Translations under genes and position numbers: made by a program
DNA from: Aphodovivens avicola
GTDB taxonomy: Bacteria; Actinomycetota; Coriobacteriia; Coriobacteriales; Eggerthellaceae
Assembly: GCA_018712515.1 (NCBI GenBank)
Contig: DVGW01000018.1
Coordinates: 1-64,000, forward strand
Direction: 5' to 3'
DNA length: 64,000 bases
Part shown: piece after piece, positions 1 through 8,190 of the stretch
How positions within the stretch are numbered: the first letter of the stretch is position 1
How the letters are laid out: every line of letters starts with the position of its first letter
Notes under the pieces: model-generated
The model's database searches: none
What the model saw: only the letters and a program-made list of their open reading frames with translations
What the model was told of the DNA's origin: nothing

Positions 1-2
1 CC

Positions 3-845
3 GACGATGCCCTCGATCGCAAGCTCGCCGAGAACCGCGACAACTGGGACGACCGCGCCGCCGTGCATGCGGAATCGGCGTTCTACGAGGTCGAACGCCT
101 CATCTCCGACCCCAGCTATGTTTCCAGCGTCACGCAGCGCGACTTCGAGGCGCTCTTGCCCCACCTCCCGCAAGCGGGCCTCGCGGGGCTTTCCGTCCTC
201 CACCTGCAGTGCCACATCGGCACCGACACGATCTCGTGGCTGCGCCTCGGCGCGCGCGAGGCATGGGGACTCGACTTCTCCCCCGCCTCGCTTGCACATG
301 CGCGGAGCATCGCGCAGCGCGCCGGCGCCAACGCGACCTTCGTGGAGGGTGACGCGCGGTTCGCTTCGCATGTCATCGACCGCGTCTTCGACGTCGTGGT
401 GACGGGCACGGGCGCGATCACGTGGCTTCCCGACCTTAGCGACTGGGCGCACTCGATCGCCGATCTGCTCGTGCCGGGCGGCACGCTCCTCCTGCGCGAC
501 GACCACCCGCTCCTCGACGCGCTCGGCTACGAATCGCTCACCATCACCGAGGACTACCTGAGCGGCACGGGCAGCATCGACTACGAAAGCGACGAGAGCT
601 ACGTCGAAGGGTCGGCGGGCAAGATCGCCCACACCGCGAACCACAACTGGCGCCACGACTTCCAAGAGATCGTCGGCAGCCTGCTCGCAGCAGGGCTTTC
701 CATCGAGGCGTTCCGCGAAAGCCCCCACGCCGAATGGAAGGCGCTCCCCTTCCTCGTGGAGACGGAGCAAGGCTGGACGATGCCCGAAGGCATGCCGAAG
801 ATCCCGCTCAGCTTCGCAATCGTCGCTCGCAAACTTCAGGAATAG
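3..845 (+). CDS. class I SAM-dependent methyltransferase (5' partial)
   Basis: The reading frame is open from the first base of the window and already codes for protein before the first possible start at 63 (residues ...KLAENRDNWDDRAAVHAES), so the true start lies outside. The NRDNWDDR..H opening followed by VLHLQCHIGTDTISWLRLGA is the usual N-terminus and SAM-binding motif I of small Rossmann-fold methyltransferases. VWGLDFSP-type motif II (WGLDFSPASLAHA) and VVVTGTGAITWLPD motif IV follow. The substrate cannot be told from sequence. It runs in the same direction as the alcohol dehydrogenase 84 bp downstream. Confidence 0.85.
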   Translation, partial: DDALDRKLAENRDNWDDRAAVHAESAFYEVERLISDPSYVSSVTQRDFEALLPHLPQAGLAGLSVLHLQCHIGTDTISWLRLGAREAWGLDFSPASLAHARSIAQRAGANATFVEGDARFASHVIDRVFDVVVTGTGAITWLPDLSDWAHSIADLLVPGGTLLLRDDHPLLDALGYESLTITEDYLSGTGSIDYESDESYVEGSAGKIAHTANHNWRHDFQEIVGSLLAAGLSIEAFRESPHAEWKALPFLVETEQGWTMPEGMPKIPLSFAIVARKLQE

Positions 846-929
846 CTCCTCCACCAAGCCCGGTTGCAAAAGCCCACCCCGCGCTCCCCCGTGCTACCAT
901 GGACGAAACCCCCGCGCGAAAGGATCCCC

Positions 930-1976
930 ATGAAAGCACTGGTGCACGACGGCAACGGCAACATCGCGCTGCAGGAGCGCCCGCAACCCACGCTGCAGCT
1001 TCCCACCGACGCCATCGTGCGCGTGACGCGCTCGACCATCTGCACGAGCGACCTGCATATCATGCGCGGCGCGGTGCCGCGCGCGGTGCCCGACACGGTG
1101 CTGGGGCACGAGTTCGTGGGCGTGGTCGAGGAGGTCGGCGCCGACGTCACCCGCTTCAAGCCCGGCGACCGTGTGGCGGTGAACTGCGAGACGTTCTGCG
1201 GCACGTGTTTCTTCTGCCAGCGCGGTTGGGTCAACAACTGCGAGCAGGGAGGCTGGGAGCTCGGCTGCCGCTTCGACGGATGCCAGGCGGAGTTCGTGCG
1301 CGTCCCCTTCGCGGACAACGCGTTCACGCGCATCCCCGACTCCGTCTCCGACGAGGACGCCCTGTTCCTGGGCGACATCCTCGCCACCGGATGGTGGGGC
1401 GCGCGCCTCGCCGAGATCGAAGAGGGCTCGTCGGTCGCCGTCATCGGCGCGGGGCCGGTCGGCCTCACCACCATGATGTGCGCGCGGCTCGCAAACCCCG
1501 GGAGCATCATCGCCATCGAATGTGACCCCCATCGCGCCGAGCTGGCCAAGCGACTCGGACTTGCCGACCGTATCATCGACGGCAGCGCCCCGCTCGACGA
1601 GATCGAGCGCGCCGTGCAGGACCTCACCGAGGGACGCGGCGCGGACTCCGTCATCGAAGCCGCGGGCGGCGACGCCACGTTCGAGATGGCTTGGCGCATC
1701 GCGCGCCCCAACGCCGTCGTCGTCATCTCGGCGATGTACGAGCATGATCAGGCGCTGCCGCTCCCCCGCATGTACGGCAAGAACCTCGTCTTCAAGACCG
1801 GGGGCGTCGACGCGAGCGGTTTGGGCGAGGTGATGGCCCTCATCGAATCCGGCAAGATCGACACAAGCTGCCTCATCTCGAAGCGCTACCCGCTCAACGA
1901 CATCCTGGAAGCCTATCGCGCGTTCGAAGCGCGCGAGGATGACTGCCTCAAGGTGGTCATAACGCCATGGGAGTAG
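930..1976 (+). CDS. zinc-dependent alcohol dehydrogenase (MDR family)
   Basis: 348 residues. The start at 930 is chosen because GAAAGGA lies just upstream and the protein then begins MKALVHDGNG, as in medium-chain dehydrogenases. An upstream in-frame start at 864 would add an unlikely 22-residue extension. Visible are the catalytic-zinc region (CTSDLHI, GHEFVGVVEEVG), a structural-zinc cysteine set (CETFCGTCFFCQRGWVNNC) and the Rossmann fingerprint VAVIGAGPVGLTTM. The protein probably oxidises or reduces an alcohol or polyol with NAD(P)(H); the substrate is not identifiable. The next gene is convergent. Confidence 0.9.
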   Translation: MKALVHDGNGNIALQERPQPTLQLPTDAIVRVTRSTICTSDLHIMRGAVPRAVPDTVLGHEFVGVVEEVGADVTRFKPGDRVAVNCETFCGTCFFCQRGWVNNCEQGGWELGCRFDGCQAEFVRVPFADNAFTRIPDSVSDEDALFLGDILATGWWGARLAEIEEGSSVAVIGAGPVGLTTMMCARLANPGSIIAIECDPHRAELAKRLGLADRIIDGSAPLDEIERAVQDLTEGRGADSVIEAAGGDATFEMAWRIARPNAVVVISAMYEHDQALPLPRMYGKNLVFKTGGVDASGLGEVMALIESGKIDTSCLISKRYPLNDILEAYRAFEAREDDCLKVVITPWE

Positions 1977-1992
1977 GCTCGTCCGACATTGC

Positions 1993-2018
1993 GCCCGGCA
2001 CCGCATGCAATGCCGGGC
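1993..2018. terminator. hairpin between convergent genes
   Basis: GCCCGGCA and TGCCGGGC form an 8-bp stem between the dehydrogenase stop and the end of the convergent LysR gene. There is no long T run, so a shared bidirectional terminator is an inference. Confidence 0.4.
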
Positions 2019-2057
2019 GTGACGCATCCCGCAAAACCGGAGAGGCGATAGGCGGCG

Positions 2058-2939
2058 TCAGCCGACCATCCGCTTCGCCGTTTGGTAGAGCTTCATCGCC
2101 TGGGCGCTCGGGTGCTTGGAGAAGATCAGGCCGTAGGGCATGCTGTGCGGTTCGGCAAAAGGGATGCGGACGAGATCGGGATGGATGTCCTCCCATATCT
2201 CGAACGTGACGATCGCGCGCTGGTTGAGCTCGCAGTCCGCGAACAGCTCCATCGTGTAGAACGAGACCTCGGTGATGCGGTTGGCACCCAGCGCGGCGAG
2301 ATACTGATGGGCAGCGTCGTAGTCCTCCGACACCCCCGACTGCATCATGACCAGGTCGAGGTCGTGAAGCATCTCGGCATCGACCACTTCGGCGCCGGCG
2401 GCGCGCATCGAGCGCGGCATCGCGAGGCACAGCGGCGCGCGCAAAAGCTCCAAGAACAGGCAGCGGTCCCGATAGAGCTCCGACATGAAGAGCCCCTCCA
2501 TGACGTCGTAGGACACGCCCAACCCGCTCAGGTAGTTCCCCGGTTCGACGCCGGCGCTCTCCAGCGAGGTGATGTCGATGCGGGTGCCCGGCGCGTCCTC
2601 GATCATGCGCGACCATATGCCGGGAAGCATGCGGCACTTCATGAGAAGCGACGTCGCCACGCGGACGGGGCCCTCGCCGCGCTGGATGCGGCGCGCGCGG
2701 GCCACCGCCTCGTCGGAGCGGCGCACGATCTCGAGGGCGTCCCGGTAGAGCGACTCGCCCGCCGCGGTGAGCTTGACGCCGCGGTGCCCGCGCTCGAACA
2801 GCACGACGCCCAACCTTTGCTCAAGGAGGTCGATCTGCTGGATGAGGGAGGACGGCGCGATGTAGAGCGCGCGCGCCGCCTTGGTGAAGCTTCCGGCGTT
2901 CGCGGTCTCGATGAAAGACTCGATATGGCGCGAGTACAT
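2058..2939 (-). CDS. LysR-family transcriptional regulator
   Basis: 293 residues. The N-terminal winged helix-turn-helix (IESFIETANAGSFTKAARALYIAPSSLIQQIDLLEQRLGVVLFERGHRG) is textbook LysR. The rest is the periplasmic-binding-like effector domain, weakly conserved here. The start is the ATG at 2939 behind GAAAGGGCAGCC. It is divergent from the MFS transporter at 3064, with 124 bp between them holding a perfect dyad, so it most likely controls that transporter and itself. The inducer is unknown. Confidence 0.9.
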   Translation of the reverse strand: MYSRHIESFIETANAGSFTKAARALYIAPSSLIQQIDLLEQRLGVVLFERGHRGVKLTAAGESLYRDALEIVRRSDEAVARARRIQRGEGPVRVATSLLMKCRMLPGIWSRMIEDAPGTRIDITSLESAGVEPGNYLSGLGVSYDVMEGLFMSELYRDRCLFLELLRAPLCLAMPRSMRAAGAEVVDAEMLHDLDLVMMQSGVSEDYDAAHQYLAALGANRITEVSFYTMELFADCELNQRAIVTFEIWEDIHPDLVRIPFAEPHSMPYGLIFSKHPSAQAMKLYQTAKRMVG

Positions 2940-2953
2940 GGCTGCCCTTTCGC

Positions 2954-2971
2954 GTGAGGTCTAAACCTCAC
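2954..2971. promoter_or_regulatory. LysR-type operator dyad
   Basis: GTGAGGT-CTAA-ACCTCAC is an 18-bp inverted repeat just upstream of the LysR start codon, in the shared divergent promoter region. It fits the T-N11-A dyads bound by LysR proteins. A -10-like TACTATAAG lies further towards the MFS gene near 3014. Confidence 0.5.
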
Positions 2972-3063
2972 ACAGTCATAGGAAATATCTCGATTATCTC
3001 AGGATTATAGCAACTACTATAAGGTTGTGATCGAAAGCAAGGAGATACCGCAAGGGGGATGCT

Positions 3064-4287
3064 ATGGATGTCCAGGCAATCAAACGCAAACGGTACGTCT
3101 ACCTGTTCGCGTCGGCGATCTCGTTTTTGGTGCTGGGCCTGGTGTACGGCTGGTCGCTGTTCGCCACGCCGCTCGCCGAGATCTACGGCTGGGAGATGTC
3201 GGCGGTCAAGATGACCTTCACGTTCTGCATGATGGCGTTCTGCGTGGGCGGCCTCATCGGCGTGAAGGTGCTCAAGACCCTGGGCCTTCGGGGCGCCATC
3301 CTGCTGGCGGCGTGCCTGCTGGTCTGCGGCTTCGGCGGCACGGCGCTGCTAGCGCCTCAGGGCATCTGGGCGCTTTGGATCTGCTACGGCGTCCTGATCG
3401 GCTGCGGCACTGGACTGGGCTACAACGTCACCATCGCGTCGATCACCCCTTGGTTCCCCGACAAGTCGGGATTCGCATCCGGCGTCATGTTCGCCGGCTT
3501 CGGCCTGGGCTCCATCACGCTGGGCACGCTCACGCGCGGCATCATCGGCACGGCGGGCATCACCGTCGCATTCGCCGTCGTCGCCGCGACCGCCGGCATC
3601 GTCATGGTGCTGCTGTCGCTGCTGCTGAAGCGCGCGCCCGAGAACATCGCCGAGCTTCTGGGCGTCACCGCCAAGAAGACCAAGACGGCGCCGGACGCCG
3701 AAGCCGACAACCGCAAGATCTTCAGGGATCCCGCGTTCTACACCTACTACCTGTGGGCGATCATCATCCTGGGCGCCGGCCTCACCATGATCGGCACGTC
3801 CATGCAGGGCGCCGTCGAGCTGGGCGTCGCCGAGACGTTCGCCGCGACGCTGACGGGCATCATCCCCATCGTGAACGGCTTCTCGGGCTTCTCCATGGGC
3901 GTCGTCTACGACAAGCTGGGCCTGCGCAAATGCATGATCCTGGTGGCGGGCATCGGTTTCGCGGGCCTCGCCATGCTCGCGGCGTCCTTCCAAACGGGCG
4001 CGAGCGCGGTGTACGTGGTGGGATGCCTCGTGCTGGTGGTCGCATACGGCAGCGTGGCGCCGCTGGCCGCCGGGTTCGCCCGTGAGCGCTACGGCAACGC
4101 GCGCTATCCGCATCACCTGGCCATCGTCAACACCGACATCGCCGGCGGCTCCGCTTTCCAGCAGGCCGTGTCGAGCGCGTGCGCGGGTGCCAGCCCCGCC
4201 GTCTACATCGCGCTGACCGTCTTCGGCGGCGTCGCACTGCTGACGAGCATCATCCACTCCCGCATCACGAAGCCGAAACAGGCGTAG
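3064..4287 (+). CDS. MFS transporter, OFA (oxalate/formate antiporter-like) type
   Basis: 407 residues, about 12 hydrophobic segments, with a charged loop in the middle (around residues 195-220) as expected for the major facilitator superfamily. The N-terminus (RYVYLFASAISFLVLGLVYGWSLFATPL) and the LGYNVTIASITPWFPDKSGFASG segment are typical of the OFA branch, which moves small carboxylates. The start ATG has AAGGGGGA upstream. It is divergent from the LysR gene and followed by a strong terminator. The substrate is unknown. The bile salt hydrolase downstream is separated by a terminator, so a shared role is only a possibility. Confidence 0.88.
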   Translation: MDVQAIKRKRYVYLFASAISFLVLGLVYGWSLFATPLAEIYGWEMSAVKMTFTFCMMAFCVGGLIGVKVLKTLGLRGAILLAACLLVCGFGGTALLAPQGIWALWICYGVLIGCGTGLGYNVTIASITPWFPDKSGFASGVMFAGFGLGSITLGTLTRGIIGTAGITVAFAVVAATAGIVMVLLSLLLKRAPENIAELLGVTAKKTKTAPDAEADNRKIFRDPAFYTYYLWAIIILGAGLTMIGTSMQGAVELGVAETFAATLTGIIPIVNGFSGFSMGVVYDKLGLRKCMILVAGIGFAGLAMLAASFQTGASAVYVVGCLVLVVAYGSVAPLAAGFARERYGNARYPHHLAIVNTDIAGGSAFQQAVSSACAGASPAVYIALTVFGGVALLTSIIHSRITKPKQA

Positions 4288-4366
4288 GTGAACCGCCCCG
4301 TCCGGGGGCGACGCCGAGGCGCTTCGATGCGATGTCCGAAAGGCGGGGGCCGAGCGCCTTCGCCGA

Positions 4367-4412
4367 AAGCCTCCCATCCCCCTGCTTGCGCACCGGGATG
4401 GGAGGCTTTTTT
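4367..4412 (+). terminator. intrinsic terminator after MFS gene
   Basis: GCCTCCCATCCC and GGGATGGGAGGC form a strong GC stem followed directly by TTTTTT, 80 bp past the MFS stop codon. Confidence 0.9.
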
Positions 4413-4689
4413 CACAGCCTGCCGCGCATGCAGATAACCGCCCGCCCGTGTGGCGAGAAACCGCTTTGACACCGAACCGTTGCCGTAGAAAACCCTCGTC
4501 CATCTGGGAAAATCGGTCACCATACTGTAACGTGAATCACGTCCGCACGTCTTCGAATCGGGCCTATAATCTCCGCTTGACAATCGCTACCGCAACCATG
4601 GGTTTTGAGTTCGCGCCTACGGCTCTCCGGATGCGATGAAGGCAGCTTCGGCATATGCCCGGACGGATATCCGGGCGAAAGGAGATCGC
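4413..4689 (+). promoter_or_regulatory. promoter and leader region of bile salt hydrolase
   Basis: No gene is seen. It holds an 11-bp palindrome CGTGAATCACG at 4531-4541, a TATAAT at 4565-4570 that could be a -10 box (no clear -35), and a 7-bp hairpin GCCCGGA/TCCGGGC at 4657-4676 ending just before the ribosome binding site of the next gene. The hairpin could affect translation; this is inference. Confidence 0.45.
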
Positions 4690-5655
4690 ATGTGCACGGG
4701 AATCCGCTTCACGGACGCCGAGGGCGCGATGTACTTCGGCAGGAACCTCGATTGGACGCAGGGCTACGGTGAGCGCGTCGTCGCCACTCCCCCCGCCGCC
4801 ACAATCCCACCCGCGTTCGAGCGCGACGACGACCCCGCCGTCGGGCACGCGGTCATCGGCATGGGCATCGTCGTCGCCGGCATCCCCCTGTATTTCGACT
4901 GCGGCAACGACGCCGGTCTCGCCGTCGCGGGCCTCAACTTCCCCCACAGCGCGCGCTACGCGGCCGAGCCGCGGCAGGGATCCGTCAACGTGGCCGCCTA
5001 CGAGTTCCCGTTCTGGATCGCCCGCACCTTCTCCAGCCTCGACGAGGTCCGCGCCGCGCTCGCATCGGTGACCGTGGTGGCAAAGCCCGTCAACGAGCAT
5101 CTCCCCGTCGCGAACCTCCATTGGCTCATCGGCGATGCCACCGGCAGCATCGTGGTCGAATGCATGGAGGAGGGCATGCGCGTCTGGGAGAACGACGCCG
5201 ACGTCCTCACCAACGAGCCCGATTTCGGTTGGCAGCGCACCAACCTGCGCAACTACCTCACCCTCACCGACGAGGATCCCGATGCCGCGGCCTGGGGCGC
5301 GATGAAGCTGGCGCCGTTCGGCTCGGGGCTGGGCATGCAGGGCATACCCGGCGATTACAGCGGCCCCTCCCGCTTCGTCAAGGCGGCGTTCGTTAACAGC
5401 CACTACCCCGCGCAGACGGGCGAGGCGGCGAACGTGACGCGCCTGTTCCGCACGCTCGGCTCCGTCGCGGTCCCCGAGGGTGCGGCCAAGATGGCGGACG
5501 GCTCGCACGAGAAGACCCTCTACACGAGCTGCTTCTCCCCCGCGACCATGACCTACTACCACGCGACGTACGACGATCCGCGCATCCGCTCGTATCCGAT
5601 CGCCTCCGTCGACCTTGCCGGCAGCGAGCCGGTCTTCGTTCCCCCAGCCGCCTAA
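4690..5655 (+). CDS. bsh: bile salt hydrolase (choloylglycine hydrolase family)
   Basis: 321 residues. The start at 4690 gives MCTGIRFT, so the N-terminal nucleophile Cys2 is exposed after Met removal. GAAAGGAG lies just upstream and rules out the longer frame from 4636. The Ntn-hydrolase residues sit where expected for bile salt hydrolases: Cys2, Arg18, Asp21, an Asn at 83, Asn175 in LTNEPDFGWQ and Arg228 in GDYSGPSRFVKAAF. The enzyme cleaves glycine or taurine from conjugated bile acids in the cytoplasm; penicillin V acylase is the main alternative, but the GMQGIPGDYSGPSRF motif favours bile salts. No dedicated bile salt transporter is certain, though MFS genes lie on both sides. Confidence 0.88.
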   Translation: MCTGIRFTDAEGAMYFGRNLDWTQGYGERVVATPPAATIPPAFERDDDPAVGHAVIGMGIVVAGIPLYFDCGNDAGLAVAGLNFPHSARYAAEPRQGSVNVAAYEFPFWIARTFSSLDEVRAALASVTVVAKPVNEHLPVANLHWLIGDATGSIVVECMEEGMRVWENDADVLTNEPDFGWQRTNLRNYLTLTDEDPDAAAWGAMKLAPFGSGLGMQGIPGDYSGPSRFVKAAFVNSHYPAQTGEAANVTRLFRTLGSVAVPEGAAKMADGSHEKTLYTSCFSPATMTYYHATYDDPRIRSYPIASVDLAGSEPVFVPPAA

Positions 5656-5787
5656 TCAGGCAGAATCCCGCACGAAAACCCATCCCGGCGAAAGCCGCGC
5701 GCCCGGGCCCCTCCCATGGGGTCCGCCGCGGCATGGCTTCGCCACGGCACGATCCCACCCGAACCCCAAGCCCCTCAAGGAGGCATC

Positions 5788-7461
5788 ATGACCACCTCAT
5801 CGCCGTCGTCGCGAACGGCCAGCACGGGCAACCCGCCCGCAGGCAAGGAAAAGTTCCTCGTCATCCCCATCATCATCCTCATCCTCGCGCAGATGGGAGC
5901 GACCGGCGACAACGGCGCGCTCTCGCTTTCCGCGACGGCGCTCACCCAAGAGCTCCATGCCACCACTTCCGAGATCCAGCTCGCCAACATGGTCTATCCG
6001 CTCGTCGGAGGCGCGTTCATGATCGCCGGCGGCCTCGTGGGCACGATCATCGGATGGAAGAGGACCTTCCGCATCGGCATCCTGCTGTGCGCCGTCGGCG
6101 AGATCGCCCTGGCGTTCGCGCCCAACATGGCCGTCTTCATCTGGGTGGGGCGCGTGCTGGTGGGGTTCGGCGCCAGTTTCATGATCCCCTCGGTGCTCGG
6201 GCTCATCCCGCTGCTCTACCGCGGATCCAACCGGATGGTCGCTTTCGGCTGCATCGGGGCCGCGTCCGGCCTCTCGGCGCTGCTGCCCCTGGTGCTGGGC
6301 GTCGTCTTGGAGGCGGCCGGCATGCACGTGACCTTCCTCGTCCTCGCCGCCTATTTCGCAGCGGTGCTCCTGGCCTCCTTCCTGCTGCCCGCGATCGACC
6401 AGACCGACGAGAAGCTCCGATTCGACGGCATCGGCGTGGCGCTGGCGGCATCCGGCCTGTTCATGTTCCTCGTCGGCATCTCGAGCATCTCGTCGTGGGG
6501 CCTCTTCGAGCCGTTGTCCGGATGCCCGTTCGAGCTGTTCGGGATCTCCCCCGCGCTGCCCATGGCGTTGCTCGGCCTGCTCGTGCTCGTCGCGCTCGTC
6601 CCGATCGAGAAGCGCATCGAGCGGAGAAACGGCGTCGCGCTGCTGCCCCGATCGTTCCTGAAAACGCCCCAGGTGCTCGCCGGCCTTGCCGCCAACGCCC
6701 TGATGTTCTTCTTCATGGGCGCCCAATCCATCCTCATGGCGCCGTATCTGCAGCTTGTCTCGGGATGGTCGCCCATCGAGGTGGGGACGATCTCGATCGT
6801 GACCGGCGTCCCGACGTTCGCCCTGGCGCTCGGGATACCCAAGCTCCTCCCCAAGGCGAACCCCCGCCATGTGATCCAGTTCGGATACGTCACGATGGCG
6901 GCGGCGCTGATCGTCATGGCGGCGTCCGTCACCTCCGACGGGTCGAACGCCGTCGCCGTCTACCTCGGCGCGTTCCTCGCCGGCGTCGGATCCGGCGCGG
7001 TGTCGGCCCACGCAAGCAACGTCGTGGCGCTGGCGCTTCCCGAACGCGACGCCTCCCAGTCCGGCGGCATCCAGAGCACCATGCGCAACGTCGGCCAGGC
7101 GATCGGCGTCGCGCTGCTGGGGGCGATCCTGCTTTTGGGCATCACCAACGCGGTCCGTGCGAACGCCGCCGACGATCCGTCGATATCGCCGCAGGTCAGC
7201 AAAGAGGTTTCCGCGCTCACCATCGACCTGGGCAGCAACGAGGTGCTCGAGGAGCAGATCTCCGGCATCCCGATGACCGACGACGAGCGCTCCCAGCTCG
7301 TCACCATCGAGGAGAGGGCGCGCTACGATTCGGTGCGCATCGCCTACGTTGCGGGCGCCGCGATCGTCCTGCTCGGCCTGGCGACCACGCCGGCGATCAA
7401 GATCACCTCCAGCGACCAGCGCAAACCCGGCAAAGAACGCAAAGAGGGCAAGGGGAACTAG
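5788..7461 (+). CDS. MFS transporter, DHA2 (14-TM drug:H+ antiporter) family
   Basis: 557 residues with about 14 hydrophobic segments. The start at 5788 is picked because AAGGAGG lies 4 bases upstream; the in-frame extension from 5716 has no such site. Motifs LVGGAFMIAGGLVGTIIGWKR (motif A) and the GSGAVSAHASNVVALALPERDASQSGGIQSTMRNVGQAIGVALLG stretch are typical of EmrB/QacA-like exporters. It probably exports toxic organic compounds, driven by protons. Placed directly after the bile salt hydrolase, it could export freed bile acids, but nothing in the sequence proves that. Confidence 0.88.
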   Translation: MTTSSPSSRTASTGNPPAGKEKFLVIPIIILILAQMGATGDNGALSLSATALTQELHATTSEIQLANMVYPLVGGAFMIAGGLVGTIIGWKRTFRIGILLCAVGEIALAFAPNMAVFIWVGRVLVGFGASFMIPSVLGLIPLLYRGSNRMVAFGCIGAASGLSALLPLVLGVVLEAAGMHVTFLVLAAYFAAVLLASFLLPAIDQTDEKLRFDGIGVALAASGLFMFLVGISSISSWGLFEPLSGCPFELFGISPALPMALLGLLVLVALVPIEKRIERRNGVALLPRSFLKTPQVLAGLAANALMFFFMGAQSILMAPYLQLVSGWSPIEVGTISIVTGVPTFALALGIPKLLPKANPRHVIQFGYVTMAAALIVMAASVTSDGSNAVAVYLGAFLAGVGSGAVSAHASNVVALALPERDASQSGGIQSTMRNVGQAIGVALLGAILLLGITNAVRANAADDPSISPQVSKEVSALTIDLGSNEVLEEQISGIPMTDDERSQLVTIEERARYDSVRIAYVAGAAIVLLGLATTPAIKITSSDQRKPGKERKEGKGN

Positions 7462-7541
7462 CCGCCGCCCCACAGCGCGGTCATTGCCGATCGCGTATCA
7501 TGTGCAGTAGCCAGTGCAACTTCGATCAAGGAGGATCACCC

Positions 7542-7904
7542 ATGGACAAGGAACTGTTCGACTTCGTGGCAGAGCGCGCCGACATCCTCGCGACCGCCGA
7601 CTCCAGCAAGCAGGCGACCAAGGACGCCGCCCTCGACTGGAAAGAGGCCGTCGAAGCCGATCCCGCATGCGCGGACGCCGAGACCGCCAAGCTCGTCGAC
7701 TTCCTGGAGGGACGTCCCAACACGATCGAAGGCGTGATCGCGTTCCTGGAGGGTCCCGCCAAGAAGATCCTCGGCGAGGAGGCCGCCGCTGCCGGGCTCG
7801 CCGCCCAGCTTGAGCGCAAGGAGGCGGGCGCCAAGTGGTGCGACTGCCCCGCCTGCACCGCCGCGACCGAGATCCTCGCCAAGTTCGGCCGCATCGAGCT
7901 GTAG
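7542..7904 (+). CDS. small acidic protein with C-terminal CDCPAC motif, function unknown
   Basis: 120 residues. The ATG at 7542 follows AAGGAGG at a good distance. The protein is mostly acidic helix with no membrane segment, and near the end has KWCDCPACTAATEIL, a CxCxxC arrangement that could bind metal or form a disulfide. I do not recognise a family. A strong terminator follows, so it is either its own unit or the last gene after the DHA2 exporter (80-bp gap). Confidence 0.75.
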   Translation: MDKELFDFVAERADILATADSSKQATKDAALDWKEAVEADPACADAETAKLVDFLEGRPNTIEGVIAFLEGPAKKILGEEAAAAGLAAQLERKEAGAKWCDCPACTAATEILAKFGRIEL

Positions 7905-7980
7905 CGCGAAACATCGCACTCCGCCGTTTCCCCGAGGCGTCTGGATCCGTTCCGGGCGCCTCGGCGTGAGAAGGGCCGCG

Positions 7981-8040
7981 AAAAAGGGGGCAGCCGCTTC
8001 ACGCATTTCGCCAATGCGAGATAGCGGCCGCCCCCTTTTC
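7981..8040 (+). terminator. long stem-loop terminator
   Basis: AAAAGGGGGC.GCCGCT pairs with AGCGGC.GCCCCCTTTT, enclosing a second stem CGCATT/AATGCG. The run CCCCCTTTT ends it. Because the stem is A-rich on the other side it may act in both directions. A second inverted repeat CCGAGGCG/CGCCTCGG lies just before it at 7932-7964. Confidence 0.75.
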
Positions 8041-8190
8041 ATGCCTCGATGCGATGACCTGCCGGTTTGGCTTGCGTGGACGCAGTTTGGATATCTCGGT
8101 GAGGTGCGGCCCGCCGAAACAAAACGTTCATGCGGGTAGTGTATGATGGCAACCGTTTTTCGAAATCCGACGCGAACGAAGGATGATCGC

